The notes under the pieces: model-generated | The model's input: only the letters and a program-made list of their open reading frames with translations | The model's database searches: none | What the model was told of the DNA's origin: nothing | Source: Panulirus ornatus | Taxonomy: Eukaryota; Arthropoda; Malacostraca; Decapoda; Palinuridae | DNA length: 64,000 nucleotides | Assembly (NCBI RefSeq): GCF_036320965.1 | Contig: NC_092287.1 | Location: forward strand, 14,522,700 to 14,586,699 | Direction of reading: 5' to 3' | Shown here: piece by piece, positions 1-23,329 of the stretch | Position numbering within the stretch: position 1 is the first letter of the stretch | How the letters are laid out: each line of letters opens with the position of its first letter | Translations under genes and position numbers: made by a program

Positions 1-3612
<3,612 letters not shown>

Positions 3613-3756
3613 TGACTTCGAATACCATATGCTCGAATACCCTTCATCTCACATTGGTGAGCAACGGTGTCTACACCTGTATTTTCCTATCAGGCTCACA
3701 GTGCCAGCAGATAGCATTTTACCGAACCTAACTGTACAACAGGGAGGTATATGAAT
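3613..3756. other. unassigned spacer
   Basis: No ORF, satellite or clear element similarity is seen here. It lies between two copies of the same SINE body and may belong to an older insertion. Confidence 0.5.
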
Positions 3757-3810
3757 ACGAAGGAAGTGCATATGAAAGCTCACCTTCATAGAAGATACAA
3801 ACCTCCTACA
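3757..3810 (-). mobile_element. SINE 3' body fragment fused to LINE copy 2
   Basis: About 52 bp match the body of the SINE at 3481-3535 with several changes. On the minus strand the fragment follows directly on the 3' UTR of LINE copy 2, which stops at AGCGCTACC. The tRNA head is absent. Confidence 0.6.
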
Positions 3811-6800
3811 GGTAGCGCTAGGAAAAGACAACAAAGGCCACATTCGTTCACACTCAGTCTCTAGCTGTCATGTATAATGTTCCGAAACCACAGCTCACTT
3901 TCCACATCCAGGCCCACAAAACTTTCCATGGTTTACCCTAGACGCTTCACATGCCCTGATTCAATCCATTGACAGCACGACAACCCCGGTATAACATATC
4001 GTTCCAATTCACTCTATTCCTTGCACGCCTTTCACCCTCCTGCATGTTCAGGCTAGGATCGCTCAGAGTCATTTTCACTCCATCCTTCCACTTCCAATTT
4101 GGTCTCCCACTTCTCCTCGTTCCCTCCACCTCTGACACATATATCCTTTTTGTCAATCTCTCCTCACTCATTCTCTCTATGTGACCAAACCATTTCAATA
4201 CACCTTCTGGTCTCTCAACCACACTCTTTTTATTACAACACATATCTCTTACCCTTTCATTACTAACTCGATCAAACCACTTCATACGTCATATTGTCCT
4301 CAAATATCTCATTTCTAATTAAGCCATCCTCCTTCGCACAACCATATCTATAGCCTATGCCTCACAACCATATAACATTGCTGGAACGACTATTCCCTCA
4401 AACAAATCCATTTTTTGCTCTCCGAGATAACGTTCTCACCTTCCACACATTCTTTAACTCTCCCAGAACCTTCTCCCTCTCTCCCACCTTGTGACTCACT
4501 TCCGCTTCCCTGGTTCCATCCGCTGTCAAATCCACTCCCAGATATCTAAAACACTTCACTTCCCCCAGTTTTTCTTCACTCAAACTTGCCTCCCAATTTT
4601 CTTGTCCCTCAACCCTGCTGAACCTAATAATTACCGTGCTCTTATACATATTTTCCCTCGGCTTTCTTCCTTCACACACTTTACCAAACTCAGTCACCAA
4701 CTTCTGCAGTTTCTCACCCGAATCAGCCACCAGCGATGTATCATCAGCGAAAAACAAACGACTCACATCCAAAGCCCTCTTATCCACACCAGAATACATA
4801 CTTGCCCCTCTCTCCAAAACTCTTGCATTCACCTCCCTAATAACCCCATTCATAAACAAATCAAACAACCATGGTTACATCGCGCACCCAAGCCGCAAAC
4901 CGACATTCACTGGGAACGAATCACTTTCCTCTCTTCCTTCTCGTACTCATGCCATACATCTTCGAGAAAAGCTTTTCACTGCTTCTAGCAACTTACCTCC
5001 TACACCATGTACTCTTAATACCTTCCACAGAGCATCTCTATCAACTCTATGATATGCCCTTTCCAGATCCATAAATGCTACATACAAATCCATTTGTTTT
5101 TCTAAATATTTTTCACATACATTCTTCGAAGCAATTACCTGATCCACACATCCTCTACCACTTCTGAAACCACACTGCTCTTCCCTAGTCTGATGCTCTG
5201 TGTATGTGTTGACCCTCTCAATCAATACCCTCCCATATGATTTCCCAGGAATACTCAACAAACTTATACCTCTGTAATTTGAACATTCACCTTTATCCCC
5301 TTTGCCTTTGTACAATGGCACTATGCATGCGTTCGGCCAATCGTCAGGCACTTCACTACGAACCATACATACATTGAATATCCTCACCAACCAGTCAACA
5401 ACACAGCCTTCCCCTTTTTTGATAAATTCCACAGTAATACCATCCAAACCCGCTGCCTTGCCGGCTTTAGTCTTTCACAAAGCTTTCATTACCTCTTCTC
5501 TGTTTACCAAATCATTCTCCCTGACCCTCTCACTACGAATACCACCTCGACCAAAATATCCTATATCTGCCACTCTATCATCAAACATATTCAACAAACC
5601 TTCAAAATACTCATTCCATCCCCCTCTCACTTCACCACTACTAGTTATCACCTCCCCATATGCCCCCTTCACCAATGTTCCCATTTGTTCTCTTGTCTTA
5701 CGCACTTTATTTACTTACTTCCAAAATGTCTGTTTATTCTCTGTAAAACTTAATGATACTCTCTCACTCCAACTCTCATTTGCCCTCTTTTTCATCTCAT
5801 GCACCCTTCTCTTGACCTCTTGCCTCTTTGTTCTATAAATCTCCCAGTAATTTATACTATCTCCCTGCAAAAACTGATCAAATGCCTCTCTCTTCTCTTT
5901 CACTAATAATCTTACTTCTTCACCCCACCACTCACTACCCTTTCTACTCTGCCCACTTCCCACCTTTCTCATGCCACAGGCATCTTTTGCGCAAGCCATC
6001 ACTGCTTCCCTAAATACATCCTATTCCTCCCCCACCCCCCTTACGTCATTTACTCTCATCTTTTTCCATTATGCACTCAATCTCTCCTGGTACTTCCTTA
6101 CACAAATCTCCTTTCCAAGCTCATTTACTCTCCATTCTCTTTACCCCAACATACTCTCTTCTTTTCTGAAAACCTCTACATATCTTCACCTTCGCCTCCA
6201 CAAGGAAATGATCAGACATCCCTCAAGTTGCCCCTCTCAGCACATTAACATCCAAAAGTCTCTCTTTCACACGCCTATCAATTAACGCGTAATCCAATAA
6301 CGCTCTCTGGCCATCTCTCCTACTAAAATAGTTATACTTATGTATATCTCTCTTTTCACACCAGGTATTCCCAATCACCACTCCTTTTTCAGCACACAAA
6401 TCTACAGGCTCTTCACCATTTTTATTTACAACACTGAACATCCCATGTACACTGATTTTACCTTCAACTGCCACATTACTCAACTTTGCATTCAAATCAT
6501 CCAACACTATAACCCGGTCTCATGCAACAAAGCTGCTAACACACTCACTCAGCTGCTCCCAAAACACTTGCCTCTCATGATCTTTCTTCTCATGGCCAGG
6601 TGCATAGGCACCAATAATCACCCATCTCTCTCCAACTACTTTCAGTTTTACCCATATCAATCTAGAGTTTACTTTCTTACATTCTATCACATAATCCCAC
6701 AACTACTTCAGGAGTAGTGCTACTCCTTCCTTTGCTCTTATCCTCTCACCAACCCCTGACTTTACTCTTGCGACATTCCCAATCACTTGAGCTTCGTTTC

Positions 6801-7074
6801 ACTCAAAGCCAAAACATTCAGGCTCCTTTCCTCAAACATACTACCTATCTTTCCTTTTTTTCTTATCTTGGTTAAACCCACACATATTTTGACACCCCAA
6901 TCAGAGCGTTCGAAAAGGATGAGCACTCCACGCATGATTCCTTCCTCTGTTTCCCATTTTAGAACGTTAAAAGACATGGAGGGAAGGGTTTCTAGCCCCC
7001 TCGCTACTGTCCCCTTTAATCGCCTTCGACATGCGGGGAACGCGTGGGAAGTATTCTTTCTCCCCTATCCCCCT
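3811..7074 (-). mobile_element. RTE-like LINE, copy 2 (nearly full length)
   Basis: The 5' UTR starts at about 7074 on the minus strand, beside a TG microsatellite. It matches the first bases of copy 6 from the AGAAAGAATACTTCCCACG block onward. The ORF remnants run down to about 3947. The 3' UTR is the long type but ends at its internal AGCGCTACC core, where a SINE body takes over. Many substitutions and frameshifts make it older than copies 1, 4 or 15. It lies tail-to-tail with copy 1. Confidence 0.88.
3947..6977 (-). pseudogene. RTE-like endonuclease/RT ORF, heavily broken
   Basis: ORF pieces on the minus strand read in order: an N-terminal MFEERSLNVLALSETKLK region (6783-6977), endonuclease (6223-6702), linker (5715-6002), start of RT (5475-5705), central RT (4947-5447), FADD region (4398-4868, FFADDTSLVAD) and the C-terminal domain (3947-4285). 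There are at least six breaks between pieces. The last piece lacks the usual stop after YRG and reads on through [11 protein letters not shown], as in other copies with the long 3' UTR. Confidence 0.88.
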
Positions 7075-7080
7075 ATATAT

Positions 7081-7137
<57 letters not shown>

Positions 7138-7138
7138 T
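7081..7138. repeat. (TG)n microsatellite
   Basis: A TG repeat at the 5' end of LINE copy 2. Unlike most elements here, this 5' end does not meet (TA)n. Confidence 0.97.
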
Positions 7139-8209
7139 ATGTTTAGGGTATCCAGTTCCCCATTCCGTCTCAGTTAACATAAATAAAGAAAAGATAACCT
7201 CGTTATGGACCATTACATCTGCTGTTAACTGTCTTTCCCACGAACTCCTTTGGCCTCCAATGGCCGATGTCATTTTCATCACATATAGAATTTACCTCTT
7301 GAGAACTATAGTTTTTGGTCTGACCTCTGATTTGTTCCAGTAGGGTCAGGTCACGATGAAGGGATTTGTTGCAGATTATGAAGGGCGGAAAGTGAACAAC
7401 ATTTCTTGTTGGACATCAAAATCCATTCTTCACTTAGGATCTGATTGCATGGATTTGGAGAAAGCGCTGCTTCATAGCATGAAGTCGAGTAGCCGGTGAG
7501 TTGAGGTATGTGTTTCTAGAAACTGGAAGTACAATACAGGAAACGTATAGAGTTATATGGGATAAAGGAATGTTGAGCTGCGTGTCTTCAAATTTGGAAA
7601 GCTCATGATTCGCCAAGTGAGCAGATTTTGTTATTGTTGTAACTACAGTACGCACACAAAACTACCCCTGGACTAAAGATAGAGTTTCCAATTGGAGATT
7701 TGGCAGTGTAGAGTAGTCAACCCAGATGGAGCGAGGAGAACAGATGGTGTTCATCAGATGGAGAGGTTGGATGTGAAACCGCAGGGGTTGCAGTAATGGT
7801 AGATGGGAAGGCGTTATGTGTAGGAGCAGTGTCAGGAGAAGGATACCAGACCATCTCGTCCTCTGTATGTTTTGTGTTCCATACGTTAGTCAGTAGTGTG
7901 TATGGTACCGTTTTCCACACGTTTATCAGTAGTTCTGACAGTTCTCCATACGTCTTTTACTCCTTGCGCGCCGTCCTTTCGTGCGTCCGTCCTGTGTCGC
8001 TGCCATGCAGAACAAAATCCCAAAAGTTGACGGTGGGTTCGTAGACCAGGCCTCATTTCTTATCTCCTTACCTTCCTGCGATCTCCATTATCAACGAAAG
8101 TCATATCTGTCACCTTCAGACATACAATGTTCCTGAATCAAGTCGCTTTTCATTCATACTTGCTTGCTGTTTTCCACCTTAGCGAGACAGCGTCTAGAAT
8201 AGGCGGGTT
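7139..8209. other. unique-looking DNA, no gene seen
   Basis: Only short spurious ORFs occur. I see no domain, splice-supported exon, RNA gene or long repeat. Confidence 0.6.
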
Positions 8210-8312
8210 CTCATTCGTTCACATGCATCCACTCTCTCTAGTTTTCATGTGTAATATGCCGAAAGCAGAGTCCCCATCATCCACGTACCAGACCCCTCAG
8301 AACTTCCCGTAA
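8210..8312 (-). mobile_element. old RTE-like LINE 3' UTR fragment
   Basis: This stretch aligns, with many changes, to the reversed long-type 3' UTR seen at 3843-3925 (CATTCGTTCACA... ...CAGACC...). No coding part is attached, so it is an old fragment. Confidence 0.6.
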
Positions 8313-8533
8313 AGCCACTGTATACGCTAATAGAATAAGATGTGTTGGAGTGAGTGACGCCTGAGTTCGTCTTACTAGGGGCAGAACCTCCTCACTGTGG
8401 AGTCAATTACAATGAGGACACCGCCTGTGGTCGTTGGTGTCTCGTTCCCTGTTGACGGATCCTTCACACTAACATTACACTCCAAGTCTTCTTCAACTTT
8501 ATCGTTTTTTTGTTTTCATCTCTCGTATATAAA

Positions 8534-8597
8534 GAAAAATTACATAAATTCGCGCATGTTCAAAAGAAAAATTACATAAATGTGCGCATGTTCAAAA
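8534..8597. repeat. 32-bp direct repeat, two copies
   Basis: The unit GAAAAATTACATAAAT... ends in GCGCATGTTCAAAA and occurs twice in tandem, with a two-base difference. Confidence 0.9.
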
Positions 8598-8621
8598 GAA
8601 TTCCACCTGTAATTTTCACAT

Positions 8622-8668
<47 letters not shown>
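8622..8668. repeat. (CA)n microsatellite
   Basis: An uninterrupted CA repeat. Confidence 0.97.
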
Positions 8669-8670
<2 letters not shown>

Positions 8671-8872
8671 CTGAATAGGTACATAGCTTCCGACATCTTA
8701 GGAGGTAGACAGAAGTAGATTAACGGGTATGTAGAGAGATAGAAAGATTTTGATAGGAAGGTAGAGACATACAGAAAGATAAGTCAGTAGAAAGAACATA
8801 ACAAGCTTGTGGCTATTTGATGTGTCAGATAGCAAAACTAAACCGCTGGAGATAAGAGTACAAAAGACGGAA

Positions 8873-8875
<3 letters not shown>

Positions 8876-8957
<82 letters not shown>
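8876..8957. repeat. (GA)n microsatellite
   Basis: An uninterrupted GA repeat of about 40 units. The ERERER and LSLSLS reading frames across it are artefacts. Confidence 0.97.
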
Positions 8958-8964
<7 letters not shown>

Positions 8965-9439
8965 CGATCTTGCATGTGGCATTGTCCATCCACAAAAAGA
9001 AACCTGTGTCGTTGTGAGTTCCTGCTCATGTTCGCTCGTATTTTTATTCCCGGGATGTTTTTCCAAACAAGAGTTCCCTCGTTCTTTCCCCAAGGAAAAT
9101 GGCAAACAGAACTTCAGGCCATGCAAACCTGATTAATGTCTTTACTTTAGTATTGTTGTATTTTAGGCAGATTATTTTTGCCATCGTCTCACTCCACCTC
9201 TTACTATTTTATTCATACATATATCTATCTACCTATCTATCTATCTATATGTATATCATTTCTGTATGCGTATAGGTAGGTGTTGCCGGACTCCACCTGC
9301 CTGAGGTTACAGAACAAATGATGAGTCACATATGGCGACGTTGTATCATAGTCACTTGATCTAAGACTCCAGTATCCTCAAAGATGGACTCCTGTCCTCA
9401 CTACTGAGAGTGGCGCAGATTTACGATCACCCGAACCCC

Positions 9440-14212
<4,773 letters not shown>

Positions 14213-14288
<76 letters not shown>
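14213..14288. repeat. (TA)n tract
   Basis: Between the LINE copy 4 tail and a forward RDS element. Confidence 0.97.

Positions 14289-15060
<772 letters not shown>

Positions 15061-15109
<49 letters not shown>
15061..15109. repeat. (TA)n tract
   Basis: Between the RDS 5' end and 5'-truncated LINE copy 5. Confidence 0.97.
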
Positions 15110-15111
<2 letters not shown>

Positions 15112-15700
15112 ACAATATTGTATGGTTGCGAGGCGTGGGCTATGGATAGAGTTGTGCGCAGGAGGATGGATGAGATGTTTGAGGACAATGTGTGGTGTGA
15201 GGTGGTTTGATCGAGTAAGCAAGGGAAGGGTAAGAGAGATGTGTGGAAATAAAAAGAGCGTGGTTGAGAGAGCAGAAGAGGGTGTTTTGAAATGGTTTGG
15301 GCACATGGAGAGAATGAGTGAGGAAAGATTGACCAAGAGGATATATGTGTCGGAGGTGGAGGGAACGAGGAGAAGTGGGAGACCAAATTGGAGGTGGAAA
15401 GATGGAGTGAAAAAGATTTTGTGTGATCGGGGCCTGAACATGCAGGAGGGTGAAAGGAGGGCAAGGAATAGAGTGAATTGGATCGATGCGGTATACCGGG
15501 GATGACGTGCTGTCAATGGATTGAATCAGGGCATGTGAAGCGTCTGGGGTAAGCCATGGAAAGCTGTGTAGGTATGTATATTTGCGTGTGTGGACGTATG
15601 TATATACGTGTGTATGAGGGTGGGTTGGGCCATTTCTTTCGTCTGTTTCCTTGCGCTACCTCGCAAACGCAGGAGACAGCGACAAAGCAAAGAAAAAAAA
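15110..15700 (+). mobile_element. RTE-like LINE, copy 5 (3' fragment)
   Basis: It starts at AACAATATTGTATGGTTGCG, equal to the YGCEAWAMDR region after the RT core. Relative to copy 4 it has an 11-bp deletion near 15170 that shifts the frame. The C-terminal domain is then open to the TGA at 15503-15505. A short-type 3' UTR and tail core follow. Confidence 0.9.
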
Positions 15701-15709
15701 ATATATATA

Positions 15710-15781
<72 letters not shown>
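15701..15781. repeat. (TA)n tract
   Basis: Follows the A-rich end of LINE copy 5. Confidence 0.97.
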
Positions 15782-15784
<3 letters not shown>

Positions 15785-15905
15785 CTATGTAATACCAAAG
15801 TTAGAAATATTCTCTAATGTCAAATGTGGCTAAGTAATTGCCGTTAGATGATTAATATTTTTCCAGCAATTACAGGTCAATCTATTATTATATTTGATAT
15901 GAATA
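15782..15905. other. short unique spacer
   Basis: AT-rich DNA with no recognised similarity. It is the left flank of the full-length LINE copy 6. Confidence 0.6.
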
Positions 15906-18900
15906 TTATCCCTGGGGATAGGGGAGAAAGAATACTTCCCACGCATTCCTCACGTGTCGTAGAAGGCGACTAAAGGGGACGGGAGCGGGGAGTCAGAAAC
16001 CCTCCCCCTCCTTGTATTTTGACTCTCTAAAAGAGGAAACAGAAGAAGGAGTCACGCGGGGAGTGCTCATCCTCCTCGAAGGCTCAGATTGAGGTGTCTA
16101 AATGGGTGTGGATGTAACCAAGATGTGAAAAAAGGAGAGATAGGTAGTATGTTTGAGGAAAGGAACCTGGATGTTTTGGCTCTGAGTGAAACGAAGCTAA
16201 AGGGTAAAGGGGAAGAGTGGTTTAGGAATGTTTTGGGAGTAAAGTCAGGGGTTAGTGAGAGGACAAGACAAAGGGAAGGAGTAGCACTACTCCTGAAACA
16301 GGAGCAGTGGGAGTATGTGATAGAGTGAAAGAAAGTAAATTCTAGATTGATATGGGTTAAACTGAAAGTTGATGGAGAGAGATGGGTGATTATTGGTGCA
16401 TATGCACCTGGGCATGAGAAGAAAGATCATGAGAGGCGAGTGTTTTGGAAGCAGCTGAATGAGTGTGTTAGTGGTTTTGATGCACAAGATCGGGTTATAG
16501 TGATGGGTGATTTGAATGCAAAGGTGAATAATGTGGCAGTTGAGGGTATAATTGGTATACATGGAGTGTTCAGTGTTGTAAATGGAAATGGTGAAGAGCT
16601 TGTGCTTGTGTGCTGAAAAAGGATTGGTGATTGGGAATACCTGGTTTAAAAAGCGAGATATACATAAGTATACGTATGTAAGTAGGAGAGATGGCCAGAG
16701 AGCGTTATTGGATTACGTGTTAATTGATAGGCGCGCAAAAGAGACTTTTGGACGTTAATATGCTGACAGGTGCAACTGGAGGGATGTCTTGTCATTATCT
16801 TGTGTTGGCGAAGGTGAAGATTTGTAGAGGTTTTCAGAAAAGAAGAGAGAATGTTGGGGTGAAGAGAGTGGTGAGAGTAAGTGAGCTTTTAAAGGAGACT
16901 TGTGTGAGGAAGTACCAGGAGAGACTGCGTACAGAATGGAAAAAGGTGAGAACAAAGGAGGTAAGGGGAGTGGGGGAGGAATGGGATGTATTTAGGGAAG
17001 CAGTGACGGCTTGCGTAAAAGATGCTTGTGGCATGAGAAGCGTGGGAGGTGGGTTGATTAGAAAGGGTAGTGAGTTGTGGGATGAAAAAGTAATATTATT
17101 AGTGAAAGAGAAGAGAGAGGCATTTCAACGATTTTTTTCAGGGAAAAAATGCAAATGAGTGGGAGATATATAAAAGAAAGAGGCAGGAGGTCAAGAGAAA
17201 GGTGCAAGAGGTGAAAAAGAGGGCAAATGAGAGTTGGGGTGAGAGAGTATCATTAAATTTCAGGGAAAATAAAAAGATGGTTTCGAAGGAGGTATATAAA
17301 GTGCGAAAGACAAGGGAACAAATGGGAACTTCAGTGAAGGGGGCTAATGGGGAGGTGATAACAAGTAGTGGTGATGTGAGAAGGAGATGGAGTGAGTATT
17401 TTGAAGGTTTGTTGAATGTGTTTTATGATAGTGTGGCAGATATAGGGTGTTTTGGTCGAGGTGGTGTGCAAAGTGAGAGGGTTAGGGAAAATGATTTGGT
17501 AAACAGAGAAGAGGTAGTAAAAGCTCTGCGGAAGATAAAAGCTTTCAAGGAAGCAGGTTTGGATGGTATTGCAGTGGGATTCATTAAAAAAGAGGGTGAA
17601 TGTATTGTTGACTGGTTGGTGACGTTATTTAATGTATGTATGATTCATGATGAGGTGCCTGAGGATTGGCGGAATGCTTGCATAGTGCCATTGTACAAAG
17701 GCAAAGGGGATAAGAGTGAATCTCATATTACAGAGGTATAAGTTTCTTGAGTATTACTGGTAAATTATATGGGAGGGTATTGATTGAGAGGGTGAAGGCA
17801 TGTTCAGAGCATCAGATTGGGGAAGAGCAGTGTGGTTTCAGAAGTGGTAGAGGATGTGTGGATCAGGTGTTTGCTTTGAAGAATGTATGTGAGAAATACT
17901 TAGAAAAGCAAATGGATTTGTATGTAGCATTTATGGATCTGGAGAAGGTATATGATAGAGTTGATAGAGATGCTCTGTGGAAGGTATCAAGAATATATGG
18001 TGTGGGAGGAAAGTTGTTAGAATCAGTGAAAAGTTTTTATCGAGGTATAAGGCATGTTTACGTGTAGGAAGAGAGGAAAGTGATTGGTTCTCAGTGAATG
18101 TAGGTTTGCGGCAGGGGTGTATGATGTCTCCATGGTTGTTTAATTTGTTTATGGATGGGGTTGTTAGGAAGGTGAATGCAAGAGTTTTGGAAAGAGGGCA
18201 AGTATGCAGTCTGTTGTGGATAAGAGAGCTTGGGAAGTGAGTCAGTTGTTCCTCGCTGATGATACAGCGCTGGTGGCTGATTCATATATGAAACTGCAGA
18301 AGCTGGTGACTGAGTTTGGTAAAGTGTGTGAAAGAAGAAAGTTAAGAGTAAATGTGAATAAGAGCAAGGTTATTAGGTACAGTAGGGTTGAGGATCAAGT
18401 CAATTGGGAGGTAAGTTTGAATAGAAAAAACTGGAAGTCAAGTGTTTTAGATATCTGGGAGTGGATCTGGCAGCGGATGGAATCATGGAAGCGGAAGTGA
18501 ATCATAGGGTGGGGGAGGGGGTGAAAATCCTGGGAGCCTTGAAGAATGTATGGAAATCGAGAACATTATCTCGGAAAGCAAAAATGGGTTTGTTTGAAGG
18601 AATAGTGGTTCCAACAATGTTACATGGTTCCGAGGCGTGTGCCATAGATAGCGTTATGCGAAGGAGGGTGGATGTGCTGGAAATGAGATGTTTGAGGACA
18701 ATATGTGGTGTAAGGTGGTTTGATCGAGTAAGTAATGTAAGGGTAATAGAGAGATGTGTGGAAATGAAAAGAGCGTGGTTGAGAGAGCAGATGAAGGTGT
18801 TTTGAAATGGATTGGGCACATGGAAAGAATGAGTGAGGAAAGATTGACCAAGAGGATATATGTGTCGGAGGTGGAGGGAACGAGGAGAAGTGGGAGACCA

Positions 18901-19465
18901 AATTGGAGGTGGAAAGATGGAGTGAAAAAGATTTTGAGTGATCGGGGCCTGAACATGCAGGAGGGTGAAAGGCGTGCAAGGAATAGAGTGAATTGGATCG
19001 ATATGGTATACCGGGGTCGACGTGCTGTCAGTGGATTGAATCAAGGCATATGAAGCGTCTGCGGTAAACCATGGAAAGTTCTGTGGGGCCTGGATGTGAA
19101 AAGGGAGCTGTGGTTTCGGGCATTATTACATGACAGCTGGAGACTGAGTGTGAACGAATGGGGCCTTTGTTGTCTTTTCCTAGCGCTACCTTGCACACAT
19201 GAAGGGGGAGGGGGATGTTATTCCATGTGTGGCGAGATGGCGATGGGAATATATAAAGGCAGACAGTATGAATTATGTACATGTGTATATATGTATATGT
19301 CTGTGTGTGTTTATATATATGTGTAAATTGAGATGTCTAGGTATGTATATTTCCATGTGTGGACGTGTATGTATATACATGTGTATGGGGGTGGGTTGGG
19401 CCATTTCTTTCGTATGTTTCCTTGCGCTACCTCGCAAACGCGGGAGACAGCGACAAAGCAAAATA
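15906..19465 (+). mobile_element. RTE-like LINE, copy 6 (full length)
   Basis: This copy shows the whole structure: a 5' end TATCCCTGGGGATAGGGG at 15906, a 5' UTR of about 200 bp, the ORF, a long-type 3' UTR (19054-19425) and the tail core with CAAAGC (about 19425-19462). Total length is about 3.56 kb. I see no clear target-site duplication at its ends. The first 110 bp or so are almost the same as the RDS elements. Confidence 0.92.
16089..19053 (+). pseudogene. RTE-like endonuclease/RT ORF, many frameshifts
   Basis: Open pieces in order cover the N-terminal MFEERNLDVLALSETKLK stretch (about 16148-16205), endonuclease (16347-16616, GDLNAKV), linker (16724-17158), start of RT (17202-17741), [10 protein letters not shown] and DLEKVYDRVD (17747-18067), [13 protein letters not shown] (17977-18240), an altered LADD box (18204-18500) and the C-terminal domain (18461-19053). 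The sequence after YRG reads RRAVSGLNQGI and then stops, because a CGA replaces the TGA of copies such as 1 and 4. At least eight breaks are present. Confidence 0.9.
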
Positions 19466-19715
<250 letters not shown>

Positions 19716-20185
19716 TCAGTCCATTTTTTTCTGCTGTACTGTATGTAAAGATAAAGTATGTAGGAAAAAAATATTTGTGGTTCAATTGTTTTTCATTTTG
19801 TTACATCATAAACGAAAAATCATCGTTGAAAATCTCATCTTCACATAAAACATACACTACAGTGGGAGAGCGAGCTTCGTTGAGGGATGGAGAAAAAATA
19901 ATTCTCTGGTTTATATCGGGATTTACATAATTTTCTCATTCTAGCATTAAAATTCATCTCGGTCACCTGTGGCAGCATTAGTTACACTGGCTGGATCTGT
20001 GGCTAGAATCAAGAGAGAGAATAGACACTGGAGCTTTAGGAAAATGAACTGTGTTTTTTCAGCCATTTTGATATTCAATACCTTTCGTTCAAGACGGAAA
20101 GACCTTTTAGCATGACTGTGTGACCTCTTGGGTATGGTAGTTTGGCTCTTTGACCTGATTCTTAAGGGAGTATGTAAATTAGACA

Positions 20186-20248
<63 letters not shown>

Positions 20249-21020
20249 CATGAATCATCACTGGCGAGTCCAGGGTCGGACTCGCACGGTTTCGAATCCT
20301 GGGCGTGGCAGTCGTCTTGCACCTCTCATCCGGGCTGGTCTACGAGTAGGGCCTGTGTTCTGTGAATGCATTTAGGAGTAAAGACATAGTACATGCATAC
20401 AACGTTAAAAGATTGAGGCGCCACGAGAGTACGACTCCCTCTTCGTAACACACACACACACACATACATATACACACACGAGGGATGTCGCCCCCAAAAT
20501 CATAAAGCTCCCTCCCCATTTCCCACAAATGGTTGTCACACTAACACATACACGCATTAATGGAAGCGGTTAAGCAAACAACAGAGCAGCGTCTCGAGAT
20601 GTGCTGGTGCCTTCACTTACCAGTGTTGTCACTCAGACATAAACCCTCTGATGTCTATTGCCATAAGCTCACACCCATTTCAAGGACGGTTTCTAACAAA
20701 GCAAGTTGCCTGAATGCCCTAATTACCTTGTTTAGAATATCAATACACGACGATTTGCGAGATATTGATTAGAAGAACCTGTCATTCATCGGGAATGTTG
20801 GCTTGTCATGTAAATTAGTCACCAAAAAGTCTTTTAAATGTCAGATATCAACTTGAAAAGCAAAGGAAAATGGGAAATTATTAAACGGCAACAAGAAAAT
20901 ATCTGAAATTATGAATGTCCTGGAGAAAAAAGTTATATTATTATGGTATTGTTACATTTATATCTCATAAAGATGAATGAGACTTTCATTATTTTCGATA
21001 CTAGCTGTTGGAGGGTTGTA

Positions 21021-21022
<2 letters not shown>
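19716..21022. other. unique-looking DNA, no gene seen
   Basis: Only short spurious ORFs. It contains a CA microsatellite, a short CA/TA stretch (20450-20480) and one B-box-like sequence at about 20289-20301 (GGTTTCGAATCCTGG) without a convincing A box. Confidence 0.6.
20182..20243. repeat. (CA)n microsatellite
   Basis: A CA repeat with one C interruption near its left end. Confidence 0.97.
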
Positions 21023-21107
<85 letters not shown>

Positions 21108-21108
21108 G
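21023..21108. repeat. (TA)n then (TG)n
   Basis: A TA tract turning into TG directly before LINE copy 7. Confidence 0.97.
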
Positions 21109-23210
<2,102 letters not shown>

Positions 23211-23329
23211 ATCTTTGAAACAATATTATCACATTGAAAAGATATATGATATGTACTATCAAATATCTCACAGGTAAACTAGTCAGTCAGTCATATATTT
23301 ATACACGTATGAATGTTGCAGTTGAAAAT
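23211..23329. other. short unique spacer
   Basis: AT-rich DNA with no recognised feature. Confidence 0.6.

Larger units (their letters stand above)
8313..9439. other. unique-looking DNA with microsatellites
   Basis: No gene is recognised. The stretch holds a two-copy 32-bp tandem repeat (8534-8597), a CA tract, a GA tract and a short TATC tract (about 9222-9250). Confidence 0.6.

Noticed and set aside
7044..7343. Cys-Val or His-Thr repeat frames over TG/CA microsatellites (also 20.2 and 27.4 kb)
   Set aside because: Frames follow from the dinucleotide repeat and begin in unrelated DNA.
15906..19465. Target-site duplication around full-length LINE copy 6
   Set aside because: I compared both flanks and found no repeated motif beyond AT-rich bases. 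The right flank is TA, so a duplication could be hidden.
20243..20345. tRNA-like B box at about 20290
   Set aside because: No convincing A box or arms at the right distance. At most it is a decayed SINE.
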